Shown here: in pieces, positions 13,621-26,500 of the stretch
Layout: each line of letters opens with the position of its first letter
Numbering within the stretch: the stretch's first letter is position 1
Source: Aphidius gifuensis
Taxonomy: Eukaryota > Arthropoda > Insecta > Hymenoptera > Braconidae
Assembly (NCBI RefSeq): GCF_014905175.1
Contig: NC_057791.1
Span: 1,612,001 to 1,676,000 of the forward strand
Direction: 5' to 3'
Length of the DNA stretch: 64,000 nucleotides
The notes under the pieces: generated by a model
What the model was told of the DNA's origin: nothing
Seen by the model: the letters and a program-made list of their open reading frames with translations, nothing else
Database searches by the model: none
Made by a program: the position numbers and the translations under genes

Positions 13621-15721
13621 ACATCAAAATATCAAATGCAATAATACAAAAAATATATACACACTTGTAGAATTAACTCTTATGTTCGCATGTGAAAAAT
13701 ATACAATTTTAAACATTTTAATATACGAGTGAGGAACTCAATGAGGAGGGATTATTATTTTTTATTCGCAAAAAAAAAAAAAAAACAACAAGGTCACACC
13801 CAAAAGTCACTATGATAAATGTCATAAATGTCCACCTTTTTTTTTTTCATTTGTATTAATTATTTTCGTATATAAAATAAAGAGACAAAAAATTTAATTT
13901 AAAGAAAAATCCTTCGGACAAATCTTTTTTGAGTTAGTCAGTTTTATTGGAGCAATTATTTTTATGTCATTCAATGTATATAAAAGTTTGATAGCCAACA
14001 ATGATAATTTAATTTTTTTAAATGTATATATAGTATAAATTAATCATGTCTAAAAATATATTATAAAGTTAATTTATTTTCAAGATATAAAACAGACTAT
14101 TTTTATAGCATGTTGTTTATTTTTTTTATATAAATAGAGATATAAAAAGTATATATACAACAATACTGTTATATTGTTAATTTAATACCCGTATTTATTC
14201 GTCAACTGTCAAGAGACACACTCAACTATACGGTAATTAAGCCCACAGGGGATTTGCTATTTTCATTTTGTAACTTGCGTGAAAATTAGATTCTCCAGGA
14301 AAATTGTTAGTGTTCAAAGAAAACATGGCGACACTTAATGTTCAATTAATTCACAAAAGTGCAATTGTAGTAGTCGTTTTCTATTAGCTTCGCATTTCAC
14401 TTTGCTATTCGTATTTCTAATGTACTTCAGTGTAAAGTAAAATTACAGACGTTATTTTTTGTCATTATTAAATTATTTTTTTCTTGAATCAAAGTTAATT
14501 AAACGTTAAAAATAAAAAGACAAAAAAAAAAAAACATTAATAACAACCCTAAGTCAAAAAAAAAAACCATAGTCATTATCATGCAAAAAAAAAAAAATAG
14601 TTTTATATTCAGTTGCATTAATTTTTTTTCTTCTTCAAGTCTATATATATGTGTCTGTCATTTCTCAACGTCTTTTTCAACAAGCCATTATGAAAATATA
14701 TAAAATTGTCTCAATCATAAACCCTCGTCTCTCTTAGCCCTCATATATTTTACTTGAATTACCAACAATTGACATTACCAATTTACAACACTCAAATACA
14801 TATATAAAAATTACCTCATTTTTAGCAAACACAAAACTACATTCAGTGCGTATATTAACATCAATCTTGTGTAATATTTTTTATAGCTAAAATATTTTAC
14901 TGCATTGCATTAAAACCCATTGTTTTTTTTTTGTCAATTTAGCGTGTTGTTTGGCACGACAGGCTGGCTCATTGACACCACTTGAATGTTTATATAACCC
15001 CACTGTAAAAATTTATAAATACAAAAGCAAAAAAAACTTTAATACAAATAAAACTTTTAAATAATTACGCTAAATATTAATAATAATAATAATAATAATA
15101 ATAAAATAATAATATTAATAACAATAATATTCAAATATAAATATTATTAGTTAATAATATATTATTTATATTTAGAATATATTATTATAATAAATTTTAT
15201 TATTTATATTCACACATGCAAAAAATAATGTATTTTATAGGAATTTTTTATTAAAAGAAAAAAGTGCGAATTTATAAATTTTTTGCATCCAATAAGCTTA
15301 AAGAAAATATATAAATTAGATTAAGCATTTTTATATTTCAAAATATTTTTAATAAAAGATGAAGATTTGTAATTATATGTCTTATTGATAACAAATTATG
15401 TATAATTATCAGTAAACAAATGAATTTAAAAATCTGCCTATTAAATGAATTTCAAATAAAATTGAAAGTATGTCTCTATCTTTTATCAAAATTATTTTGA
15501 TAACAAAAGTAAATCCTGACATGCTCTTATCCTTATCAAAGTTGTTAGTATTCTGCTTTTAAGTATTAAAGAATATTCAATTCAGTGTTTGTAACGTGAC
15601 TTATGTATACTGGTTATGAGTTTGTCATTTTATTTTCGACTAGTTTGTCTATTTTGATGTTGAAAACAATGGACTTAGAAAAAATTAAATTTTACAAAAA
15701 TAAGTCTTTAAAAAAATTTAG
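13621..15721. other. AT-rich non-coding stretch
   Basis: A/T low complexity with an (AAT)n run at about 15078-15115. A 20-codon frame from ATGGCGACACTTAATG at about 14324 is too short to call. Confidence 0.5.
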
Positions 15722-16035
15722 ATATCTGGATTATTTTACTTAGCTAATTTTTTATTTACTGTAATTGTAAAACAATCAATATCTACATTATTTTACTTAG
15801 CTAAATTTTTACTTAGCTGTAATTGTAGACACAACCAATATCTACATTATTTCATTTAGCTAATTTTTCACTTCAGATTTTTACTTAGCTTCAATTATAG
15901 CCACACAATCAATATCTATATATTTTACTTAGCTAATTTTTTCACTTAGTCAGATTTTACTTAGCTGTAATTGTAAATGAACAATCAATATCTATATTGT
16001 TTACTTAGCCAAATTTTTACTTAGCTAGATTTTTT
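15722..16035. repeat. Short tandem array with ACTTAGCTAATTTTT units
   Basis: About five imperfect units of roughly 60-75 bases containing AATATCTACATTATTTTACT, TAGCTAATTTTTTACTTAGC and TGTAATTGTAAACAATCAAT. The motif TTTACTTAGCT occurs many times, sometimes twice per unit. Non-coding. Confidence 0.8.
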
Positions 16036-19000
16036 ATTCTTATAAATGTGTATTATAAAAATTAATAAACCCAAAATTTATAAATTTGCACTTAGTTTTC
16101 TTTTAAAATTGACGTTTTTGCACTTTTTAATTCATTATTAATGCGAGATATAATTTGATATTGATACATTACTAATATTTATTTATTATTATTTCAATCA
16201 TATTATTGAGTTAATATTATTTATAATAATATTGCCCTATATATAACCATAGTATAAATAAAATAATAATTTCAAAAATACTACGATAATAATAATATCA
16301 CATTAATATTAGTAATGGCAACAATAATATTATCGATTTATACAATATGTATTAATAATATGAATAATAATATTTATAACAAATTCATATATAAATATTG
16401 ATAATTATTGTATTTTGATTACTAAAATTTATTTATTTATAGATATTATTATTGATATTTACAATATTTGAATAATTGTAATATTATCAAAATTATTGTT
16501 GTTATAATTATCATTTATATATATTTATAATAATTTTATATTATTATAATAATGATTTCTTTTAAAGCTATATAATATTGCTTGATACGTTCAAATGAAT
16601 TTTTTAAAAATCAATTATGTATTAAACTTAAGTTAAACTGCTTAGAATATTTAAATAAATAAACAAACAAAAAATACACTCATTATATTAAAGTACGCTC
16701 ACTGCAAGTTTATAGCATATATGCATCATAATCTTTGTAATATTTTTATAGTAAAGTATACAATAAAACCCACAACATATAGAGTTACGCAGCGCGTAAC
16801 GCCAACTTGAATTTTATATCTGTAAAAAAGAATTTCAAAAAAGAATTTAAAACCTAAAACGAAATTGTATATTAAATAAAACAAAAATAATAAATGATTG
16901 CGAATTAAAACTAAACAAAAAATAAATAGATAACATTGTTTATTAAAAAAATAAAATAAGCAATGTTGACATTTAAAATATCATCATCGTGTTAAATATA
17001 CACTGATATTGATGAATAAAGTTAGGATATAAAATGATGAATCGATTTGTTGTCTTTCCATCTGCACAGTTTAATGCAATTAATTCAAAGTAGTTTATAC
17101 AGAAATTTGTTGAATGTAACAAGATGTTAAGTTTGAAAATGTCAATTGTACAGGTAAATATATACATATCAAAACAAGCATATATCTATGTATATAATTT
17201 ACAATATTTAAGCATGTTTATATATATCAAAATATATATACTAAAAACCAACACAGACACATGTATATATAAACTAACACTCTATGGACATATTCCTCTA
17301 TGTTAGTACGCAGTTATAAACTCCATTGAGAATTTGTCCAATGCTGTCTATTCGAAGTGACAACTTTTGGGATAAGTTTGCTACTCTCATAGGACATCTC
17401 ATCCTATATATATAATAAACTTTTCTCTCGTTCTCTCTCGGCTCTCTTTCTGTACTCTCTACACTAGTGGCAACTTTGTGGCTCTTCTACGATTAGTTAT
17501 CAAAGCAGAAGAAAATGGTTTGATTCAATTTTATCAAATACGATTAACTTGAATACTTGACTATCTATTTTATCATTATAATTTAGTTTATTATAATTTA
17601 ATTGTTAAATTGATATGAAAATGTTTAATTTACTTGAATTGAAAGATAATGTATGTATTGAATTTGATGTTTGTATGTTGACGTATGTTCAATTCAACAT
17701 AAAGTTAGCACAGTAAAACTTGATCTTGTTTAGAACTATCGATGAAATACAAAATTTATTTTTTTCAATTGTTAAATTAGCTTAAATTATTCTGGGAAGA
17801 CCAATCATCTGGTAATTGGTCTAGAGACTTTTGAAATTTTTTAAATAATTGATTATTGTTTTAGTAATTTTGTTGGTATGTTTCGAGTTAACTTTGCTTT
17901 GGTTTTATAATTATGGTTACTTTATGTATCTATCTATCTTTGTCTTTTGATATCTTTGATAAAATATTAACGAGATACTCTTTGGGTAAGCTATAAATCA
18001 AAAAACAACCAACATATACTCCAAAACAAAATTCATAACTTTTTATTTTTTTTTTTCTTTTCTAACAAACTTTACGTTTGAAAAAAAAACTTTAACAAGT
18101 TCAAAAAAATAAATAAAAAAAGTATCAAAAAATAATGTTAGAGATGCCTGCTGTTACACGATTCATAAACTTTTATTTTTTTTTTTTTATATATACACAA
18201 GCAATATTAATTTTAAAGATGTAAAATTATATTTTTTCAATATTTATAATAAAATTACAATTTAAAAGTTTACTTTCTTTTAAATATTTTACAAATAATA
18301 ATTTGATTTTAATTAAATAATCCCTAGTATAAAATAAATGTATTTAAAGTTTAAAAAATATTTTTTTTTAAAAACAAAATCAACATTTGTAAAATTATTT
18401 TTTGCATATTTTTTTGATATACTTTTTTTGTTTGTATGAATTTTCAATATGTCACATATATTTAAATATGCACAGTATAATAATAGATGAAGCAAAAAAT
18501 CTTTATTGGCTTCTGAGGGTTCTCGTTGCATATTGCACAAAAGGTGTATGTATATAAACAGTGTGAATAAAAGGGGGTTGGACTTGGCCATCGTTTGTGC
18601 CAAAGCAAAATATGTCTATACAGTAAACCATCATTTTACATTGCATCCTTAAGGCAATGTTTTCGAAAGAGGCTAGCCGAGAATTTTTCACTATGCATGC
18701 ATAACAAATACTTAGCAAGCTTTTCAATATTATGATGATATTTTTTTCTCTCATGTTTTTTTTTGTTTTTGATGCTTTGTTTCAATTTCTATTCATCCCT
18801 TACTCTCCCTTCATAAAAATTTCATGATACTCTTATCAACGAAAATTATAAATTTTTAACAGAAAAGAAAATATAATATTTTAACAAACTAAAATAAATT
18901 TTATGAGCTTATATTTTTTTTTAACATTTATAAAAATAAGATATATAATTTTAAATATAATTTACAGTTATACTACTTTTTTAATAAATTTATTATTAGC

Positions 19001-19811
19001 TTTATTTTTTAAATTAAATAAAAGTTTTTCAATTTCATTATATACGAATGAAAAATATATCATAACGATGAATAGTTTAAAAAAAAAAAAAATAAAACTA
19101 CTTGTAAATATGTAAGTTGAGTTATTTTTTATAAAAAAATATTACATCTAGTTTATAAATGCAAACATATGTATGTTAAAAAAATAAAAAAAAAATACAG
19201 GAATTACACTTTATAAATGTTGATAAAAATAAAAAATACAAAAAAACTTGTATATAGTTGGTGATATAAATGTGAATTTTGAAAAGCACTCTCGTATTTC
19301 TCGGGATGCAGCAACGTAATTTAACTCCAAATTAACGCACCCCAATTTTCGTTCAATTCTCTGTCCGACGTACTGGAAAGCGTTGCCTGGATATTTCTCG
19401 TTACAGTTTGTTAAAACGAGTTTCGATAAAGTTTAAAGCGCTGTATACGCCTCGGTTCTCTTGATATTATATACCCGCACCTCTTATATATATATTTATA
19501 TCTCTATCTTACTCATCATCGCAGCCCTTATTGCTGTACTATATATAATATAAACTCACCACTTTGCTTTTCTCGCATGCGACACAGTGCATTTTGTATT
19601 TAAACATTTTGATAACTTAATACATGAATTCGAGTGTGTATCTATTTGAAATATTAGAGTTTATTAAGTCATGAATTAAATATTCACAATTTATAATTTT
19701 ATCACAGCATAAACTTTTACTTGAAATATTTTAAATTATTTATTTATTTTACACTGAAAAAAAAAATTACTTTTATATATTACTATCAATTTTTCAGTAA
19801 ATAATTATTAA
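16036..19811. other. AT-rich non-coding stretch with CT/GA-rich islands
   Basis: 16150-16560 is dense in AATAAT/ATTATT. Islands at 17300-17510 (TCTCTCG-rich) and 19280-19600 (contains CGTTGCCTGG and TCTCGCATGCGACACAG) are less AT-rich but have no long open frame. No gene supported. Confidence 0.5.
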
Positions 19812-20311
19812 AGACGATAAAAAAATTTCTTAGAGACAAAACAGGTAAACGAATTAGAGATAAATTAAACAATTGTTAACTTAAATTAATAATAAATAAC
19901 TTTTTGAACTTTTTTTTCAATAAATAATAAATAATAATATTTTATTTTTTTTATTTATACTTATATTATATTTTTCTATTTATATTTTACCTCATTTTTT
20001 TCAAAAACGTAAAGTCGGACTTAGGGTCGGAGTCAGAGTTGGACTTAAGGTCGGAGTTAGAGCTGGTGCAAGTAGATATTGTTGAATTTTAAAATTTGAG
20101 TGTTTACTTATTTAATTGTGTTATTATTAATTCAAAGAGTTCATTTACACATATTTCGGTCAAACTTGGAATCCATATTTCAAAAAAAAACGTAGAGTCG
20201 GAGTTAGGGTCAGAGTCGATGCAATTAGATATTCATTGTTAAATTGTTTAATTTATCTCTAATTCATCTCTAATTTTTATCTGTTTTAACAGAGAAATTT
20301 TTTTATCGTCT
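19812..20311. mobile_element. Probable inverted-repeat element (MITE-like)
   Basis: Left arm 19812-19874 (AGACGATAAAAAAATTTCT ... AATTAGAGATAAATTAAACA) is repeated inverted at 20242-20311. The roughly 370-base interior carries two direct copies of a GTCGGA/CTTAG-rich block (20003-20085 and 20182-20240). No transposase reading frame is present, and the outer boundary and target duplication are not clear. A foldback or MITE-type element is the simplest reading. Confidence 0.6.
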
Positions 20312-22389
20312 CTAATTTTTCTTCAATTCTTCTTTAATTTGTCTCGGAAAAAATCTCTATCCGTCTCACAAACGAGATCTATGAGATCTCAAAAAGACTT
20401 AATATAACTTGAAAATTTAATTTAATTTTTTGAGCTTTAAATAATACTTGGTTAATGATGAATTTTTTTTTTTTTTTAAATAGTTGAAATGTATATCTTA
20501 ATTTGCCTGATTATTTTTTAATTATTTTTATTTTTTTTAAATGACAAATGCCTCTTGATTTTCATCAAAAGCAATGTTAATTTTTCATAAATATTTTCGG
20601 CATTTTACAATCAAAAGCTGCCTACTTGAATGAGATTTTATTACATGACTAAATATTAATTAAATGAATGTCAAAAACACTCGCGCAAAAAAAAAAGCGT
20701 CATCAGTCTCGTAAAATAAAAATAAAAAAATATATATGATACGTGATATCGATACAAAATTATCAATTTACATTTGAATGAGTTTTCGACGTGTTTGATT
20801 TTCAGCTTTTGTGACCTACATTGGTTACATACAAAATAATTTAAAAAGATGAAAAATAAGCATGATATAAATTTTCCATAGTTTGGTAAAATTTTGACCA
20901 CATATATTTATTCAAACGTGACACGAGATTTTATCTCACAGTTGAGCTGATATATTTTAATGTCAATATTAAAATAATAAATAAATAAAAAAAAAAAAAT
21001 TACATCTCATGATGACGTAGATATTTACATACACAAAAAGACCATTTTGATTAACAAATATTGAAGCAAGCCATTGAAAATATACGAGTTCAAATCATCG
21101 ATATAATACCATGTGCATATGCTTCATTAAATTAAATCCAGTACACGTATAAACCACAAACTCAATTTATCTCATACTGTTCTGACTTTTCTATTTTTTT
21201 TTTTATTCTTTTTCTCATCTTTATTCACATTCAATTTATTATCTATTTTTTTTTTTCTTCTTTTATATTTATTCATTTTCTAGTTTAATATATATTTTTT
21301 TTTATTTTCCATGGTCGTTATGACGATGAACGTTGTGGCAAATGCTCACGAACTTGTCAAATGTGCATCACAATTTTTTTATTTTTCAATTTTAAAATGT
21401 ACTATATTGACTTGTGTGTGCTTTTGCTACGAATTGTGTTGTCATTTGATGATCAGTAATATTGCAAAATTAAAGAGACTAGAATGATTTTATTTAAAAT
21501 AAAAAATATGATAAAATTTATTTGATTTTCATCACGTGTATCGTGTTTAGGTGTAATCCATAGTATTGTGCATTTCACATATGTATAACAAAATTATTTA
21601 TGATCGTGAAGGGAACAACTGGCCACTGGTCAAAAGGGTAATATCATATATATACAGTAGTTATATTGTATACATCTTTTTCAAATAAATATATTGTATG
21701 AACAATCTAGTTTCAAACACATGTGGTTCATCGCGTGCTGTACAAAATTTACCAATAAATAACACATTGGTTGGAAAGATGCGGTGTTTGTTACATATAG
21801 ATATATATCAATTTAATCGTAAATATCTATTGAACTGATCAATCTGTTTGCAAGTGGATAATTTATTATATTTTTTATATTTTATTTTATATAGAAAATT
21901 TTATATATTTGTATACATAAAATCATAAATAACATTAATAAAAAATTTAATGATGTATTGTGATTTTTTTGTACAGTATTGATTTTATTACAAATATATA
22001 TATTCTTGTATATGATAGACATTATTAAATTTATTTTATTGATAATTAAATTTATTTTGTTCTTTAAAGAATTTTTATTATTATTTTTTTTTTTTTACTA
22101 TTGTAAATAAAAAATTTTATCAAGAATACAATAAAAATGTAGATAACAAATAGGTCCATAAAGCTAGGACAAACTACTTTAACTTTTTGAGCCATCAATA
22201 ATGTTTGAACCATGTTGAAATTTTTTTTAAGAATTTAAAATAATTGAACGTTTAATTATCGTCATAAAAATTAATACTGAAATAAAAATACAAACTCATG
22301 AAATTCCGAAATTTTATTTTCAAAGTTTTTTATAACTTATTAATAAAATTTAAAGTTTGAATTTATATTAATTTATTTATTTCTGTTAG
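20312..22389. other. AT-rich non-coding stretch
   Basis: Nothing beyond low-complexity sequence and scattered short open frames. Confidence 0.55.
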
Positions 22390-23580
22390 CAACGAAAAAC
22401 ATCAAAAAAGTGTGTAAACAAAATTTTTTATGATATTTATATAAATTGACATATTAGCTAAACACAATTTTTTAATAATTATTAGATCTTGATGCAATTG
22501 TGCTTGTAATTTTGTGCGAATTCATGTTTTTTATGTGTGAAGAAATAAATTTGAAAGAAAATTTTTTAATATTTTTTATATTTTTTAAAATTGATATATT
22601 AACTAGCACAACTTTTTCAATAATCATATATCTTAATGCAATTAAATTCAAAAATTTTGTGCGAATTATGTGTTTTTATGTGTAAGAAATAAATTTGAAA
22701 GAAAAATTTTTTATTTTTTACATTTTTAAAAAATTCAACATTAAGCTAGCACAACTTTCTCAATAATCATCGGATCTCGATGCAATTGCTTGAAATTTTG
22801 TGCGAATTATGTGTTTTATGTGTGAAGAAATAAATTTGAAAGAAAATTTTTTTATTTTTAAATATTTTTATACTTTTAAAAACTGATATTGCTAGCACAA
22901 CTTTTCAATAATCATCGGATCTCGACCAATTGGGCTTAAAAATTTTGTGCTAATTATGTGTTTATTGAAGAAATACTTAAAAGAAAATTTTTTTTATTTT
23001 TAAATTTTTAAAAATTCAAATATTAAGCTAGCACAACTTTTCAATAATCATCGGATCTCGATGCAATTGCTTAAAATTTTTATAATTATGTGTTTTTTAT
23101 GTTGAAAAAAATAAATTGAAAGAAAAATTTTTTAAAATATTTTTATATATTTTTTTAAATTGACATATTAAGCTAGCACAACTTTTTAATAATTATTAGA
23201 TCTTGATGCAATTGGGCTTGAAATTTTGTGCGAATTATGTGTTTTTATTTGAAGAAATAATTAGAAAGAAAATTTTTTATTTTTTATTACATTTTTTTAA
23301 AAAATTCAAATATTAAGCTAGCACAACTTTTTTAATAATTATTAGATCTTTATGCAATTTGGCTTAAAATTTCGTTCGAATTATGTGTTTTTATGTGTGA
23401 AGAAATAATTCAAAAACAAAATTTTTTAAAATATTTTTTATATTTTTTTTTAAAATTGACATATTAAGGTAGCACAACTTCTTCAGTAAAGATGTAATCT
23501 CGATGTTATTAGACTAAAAATTACGTGTGAATTGTGTGATTCATGTGTAAATAAATAAATTTAAAAAATTTTTCGTCAAT
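22390..23580. repeat. Satellite-like tandem array, about eight units of about 144 bases
   Basis: Units begin with GCTAGCACAACTTTTTCAAT or close variants at about 22457, 22602, 22745, 22891, 23027, 23172, 23317 and 23468. Each continues with TAATCATCGGATCTCGATGC, a GTGCGAATTATGTGTTTTTA segment and an A/T-rich tail. Spacings are 136-151 bases. Units differ by substitutions and small indels, and the outermost ones are the most diverged. There is no coding potential. Confidence 0.9.
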
Positions 23581-26500
23581 TTATTCATTCTTTTTTTTTT
23601 TTATGATAATACTTGTAGAACAAAATAAACACTTGCAATTATGAAATAATTAAAATATACTTTTAAAAGTTTTAATATAATATTATTAATAATAATTAAA
23701 AAAGCTTTAAGAATATATAAAATTTATGCATATTGCTTCTGCACATTTGGTAGAAATTGCATCGAAAATAGTGTGTGTATATTTAAATATAATACATGTA
23801 TATATATAGACTAATATTAGCTAATACACATAAAATACGATAATGCTTTGATGTTAGATTGTGCTAGTAATGTCACTTTGCCAATGTCCAGTAGTATACG
23901 TAACATGAACAGCATTAACGCCTTGAAGTTTGATCCTATCGTTGCAATGTGAATCCCACATGGATCCGGTACCTATATACATATATAACTACCGGCAAAA
24001 CAAACATAGCCTATAATATATATATATACCCTATCAAACTAGGTATATGTCCTTCTCTCAGACAATTCAAAGTGGTATTCAGGTCACGTACAAACTATAA
24101 TCTACGAGTCGATAACTTACTGCTAAAATTGCTGGTTTCAAAGTCCGCGTGTTCAAATTGTTCTCAGATTCAAAATTTATATATATATATAAAGTTTGTG
24201 TATATAGACATACTCAAACATACATACTTATAAACATCATAAGCCAAACCCTAAACCTAAGAAGAGTGCCTAACCAGGTGCTTACGACTATCACCTCTAA
24301 CACGTACAGTCTATTAGAAATACCGGAACTCTAATGAATCAAACTTGACACCATCAATAATAGATATTAACTTTAAATTATTATAATAATTTTTTTTTTC
24401 AAATTACTATCATTAATTATTTTTTTCGTCTTTAATTTTTTAAGTACAATTTAATTGAATAATAAATTGAAAAATAAAAAATATTATTGTTTGGAAATAA
24501 AAGTAATTCAGGTTTTTCTTTAGCTTATTTATTTTTCTTTATATTGAAAAATAAATATTATGATTGCTATTTTTATTTATAAAATATTTTACTATTTTAT
24601 TTATGATATAGAAATGATTTTTTTTTTTTTTTGTTTTTTCATTTAATAGTTTTGTATTATGATGATATGTGTCTTGAGACATGAGTAAAAGTTTTTGAAA
24701 AAAAGTAGATGGATATTATTTTTAAAATGTCAAAAGTATATACTAAAGTCCATAGGGGGATCAGAGACCACAAATCAGAAAGCTTATTTAGATATCGACA
24801 GTTAACCAATATCTTTTATTTTGTTGATTGAATAGTTTCAAACTTTAAAAAATTCAACAACAAAATATTTTTATCTTTTATTTATTTCTTTTTATTTTGT
24901 TTATCTTCAATGGAAATAAAAATTATAGTACTCATTCATGCAAGACTATACATTATATCATTGAAAAATCCCTGAAATTCTGTAAATAAAAATTGAAAAA
25001 ATAAAAAAACAACATTTGTATACGTTCGATATTGAAAAGAGTATAGAAAAAAAAATTACATGAACGACGTAAATTTAATTTTCAGTTGCTAAAAGATATA
25101 TAAAAAAAATTTCGTTGTAGCATAAGTAATGCAACTGCTAAAAGCACTTCATATCCCATACATAAATACATGAGATAATTTCTAAAAATCCCTATTGAAC
25201 TCGAAAAAAAAAGCAGCACTATATTCATTCATATCCTTAAAAATCATACGAATTTTTTTATGTTAAAATACCATTTATTTAAACTCGAGAAAAATTGATG
25301 AAATGTAAATAGAAGTAAATTGAATTTTCTTTTAAACGAATCCGGAGTAAACTTGATCGAGTTTTACATGAAAAAAAAAAAAAAATTCATTGTTAGTTAA
25401 TACGTAATATTGATTCGTAGTAGACCAAATGATTTTTTTTTTTTTTTCTACTTTAAACCATTAAATTGATTAAAAATAAATATACAGATAAAATTAAACC
25501 GCATATATTTTTTTTTTTCAAATAAAATATTCCGGAATAATAAAAAATAATAAATGTTTGTTTTACGATTAAAATAAAGATAAATAAATAGTAATAAATA
25601 AATATTGTTTATATAGCTTAATAAGTATTTTTCTTTCGTTTTGATTTATTGTATTTTATTTTGCACAGCAAATATATACACGCAACAAAATTTTGTTGAA
25701 TGTTTAGTGACAATTTTACAATGTAAATTAATGCTTACTCAATGAGTCACGATACGTAAAACGTGCGTGTGGATAAGCGGATTTTATTAGACTAGACAAC
25801 TTTAAAATTATCGATATACAAAGTGTTGTGTATTCACTAAATCCAGTAAGCTAAAACACATAAAAAATAATTATTATTATTATAAAAAATAAAGCCTCCA
25901 ACAGGGCTATAAAAAAAGAAAACAAAAAAAAAAAAAAAAATGTTAATAAACTCATTATCTTTCGGTTACAATCTAAAATTCAATATATTTTGATGAAGTG
26001 ATTATTTAAATTTTTCACGATCATTATCTCTTATTGTAAATATTTAGCTGATATATTTAAAATTTTTTTTTTTATATTTTTATTTATTTATTATTATCAT
26101 GGAATAATCTTTTTCCAATATCGTTGTTTTATTTTAGTTTTTTAATCTAGCAAATACGTGGATTAAAAAATGTTATGTATACATTTGTTATTTGACGCTC
26201 GTTAATTAGTTTGTGTAATCACAATTATTTATTATTTTAATTTTTTTATTTTAATAGGATGAATTATCTAACGAACCGTAGGAAAGTTGACTGTTGAATT
26301 TTGTGCTTAATTAAGAAATCTTCCATATCACTAATTTAGTTATTTACCAGCTCATACAGCAGTTTAATCTTTTTTTTTTTTTTGCTTCATAAAACAAGTT
26401 ATTAATTTGATGAAAATATAATTATTAATTTTTTCTAAAAAAAACAGTGAATATAATATTTTATTATAATAAAAAAAATTAAATATGATAAATATTACTT

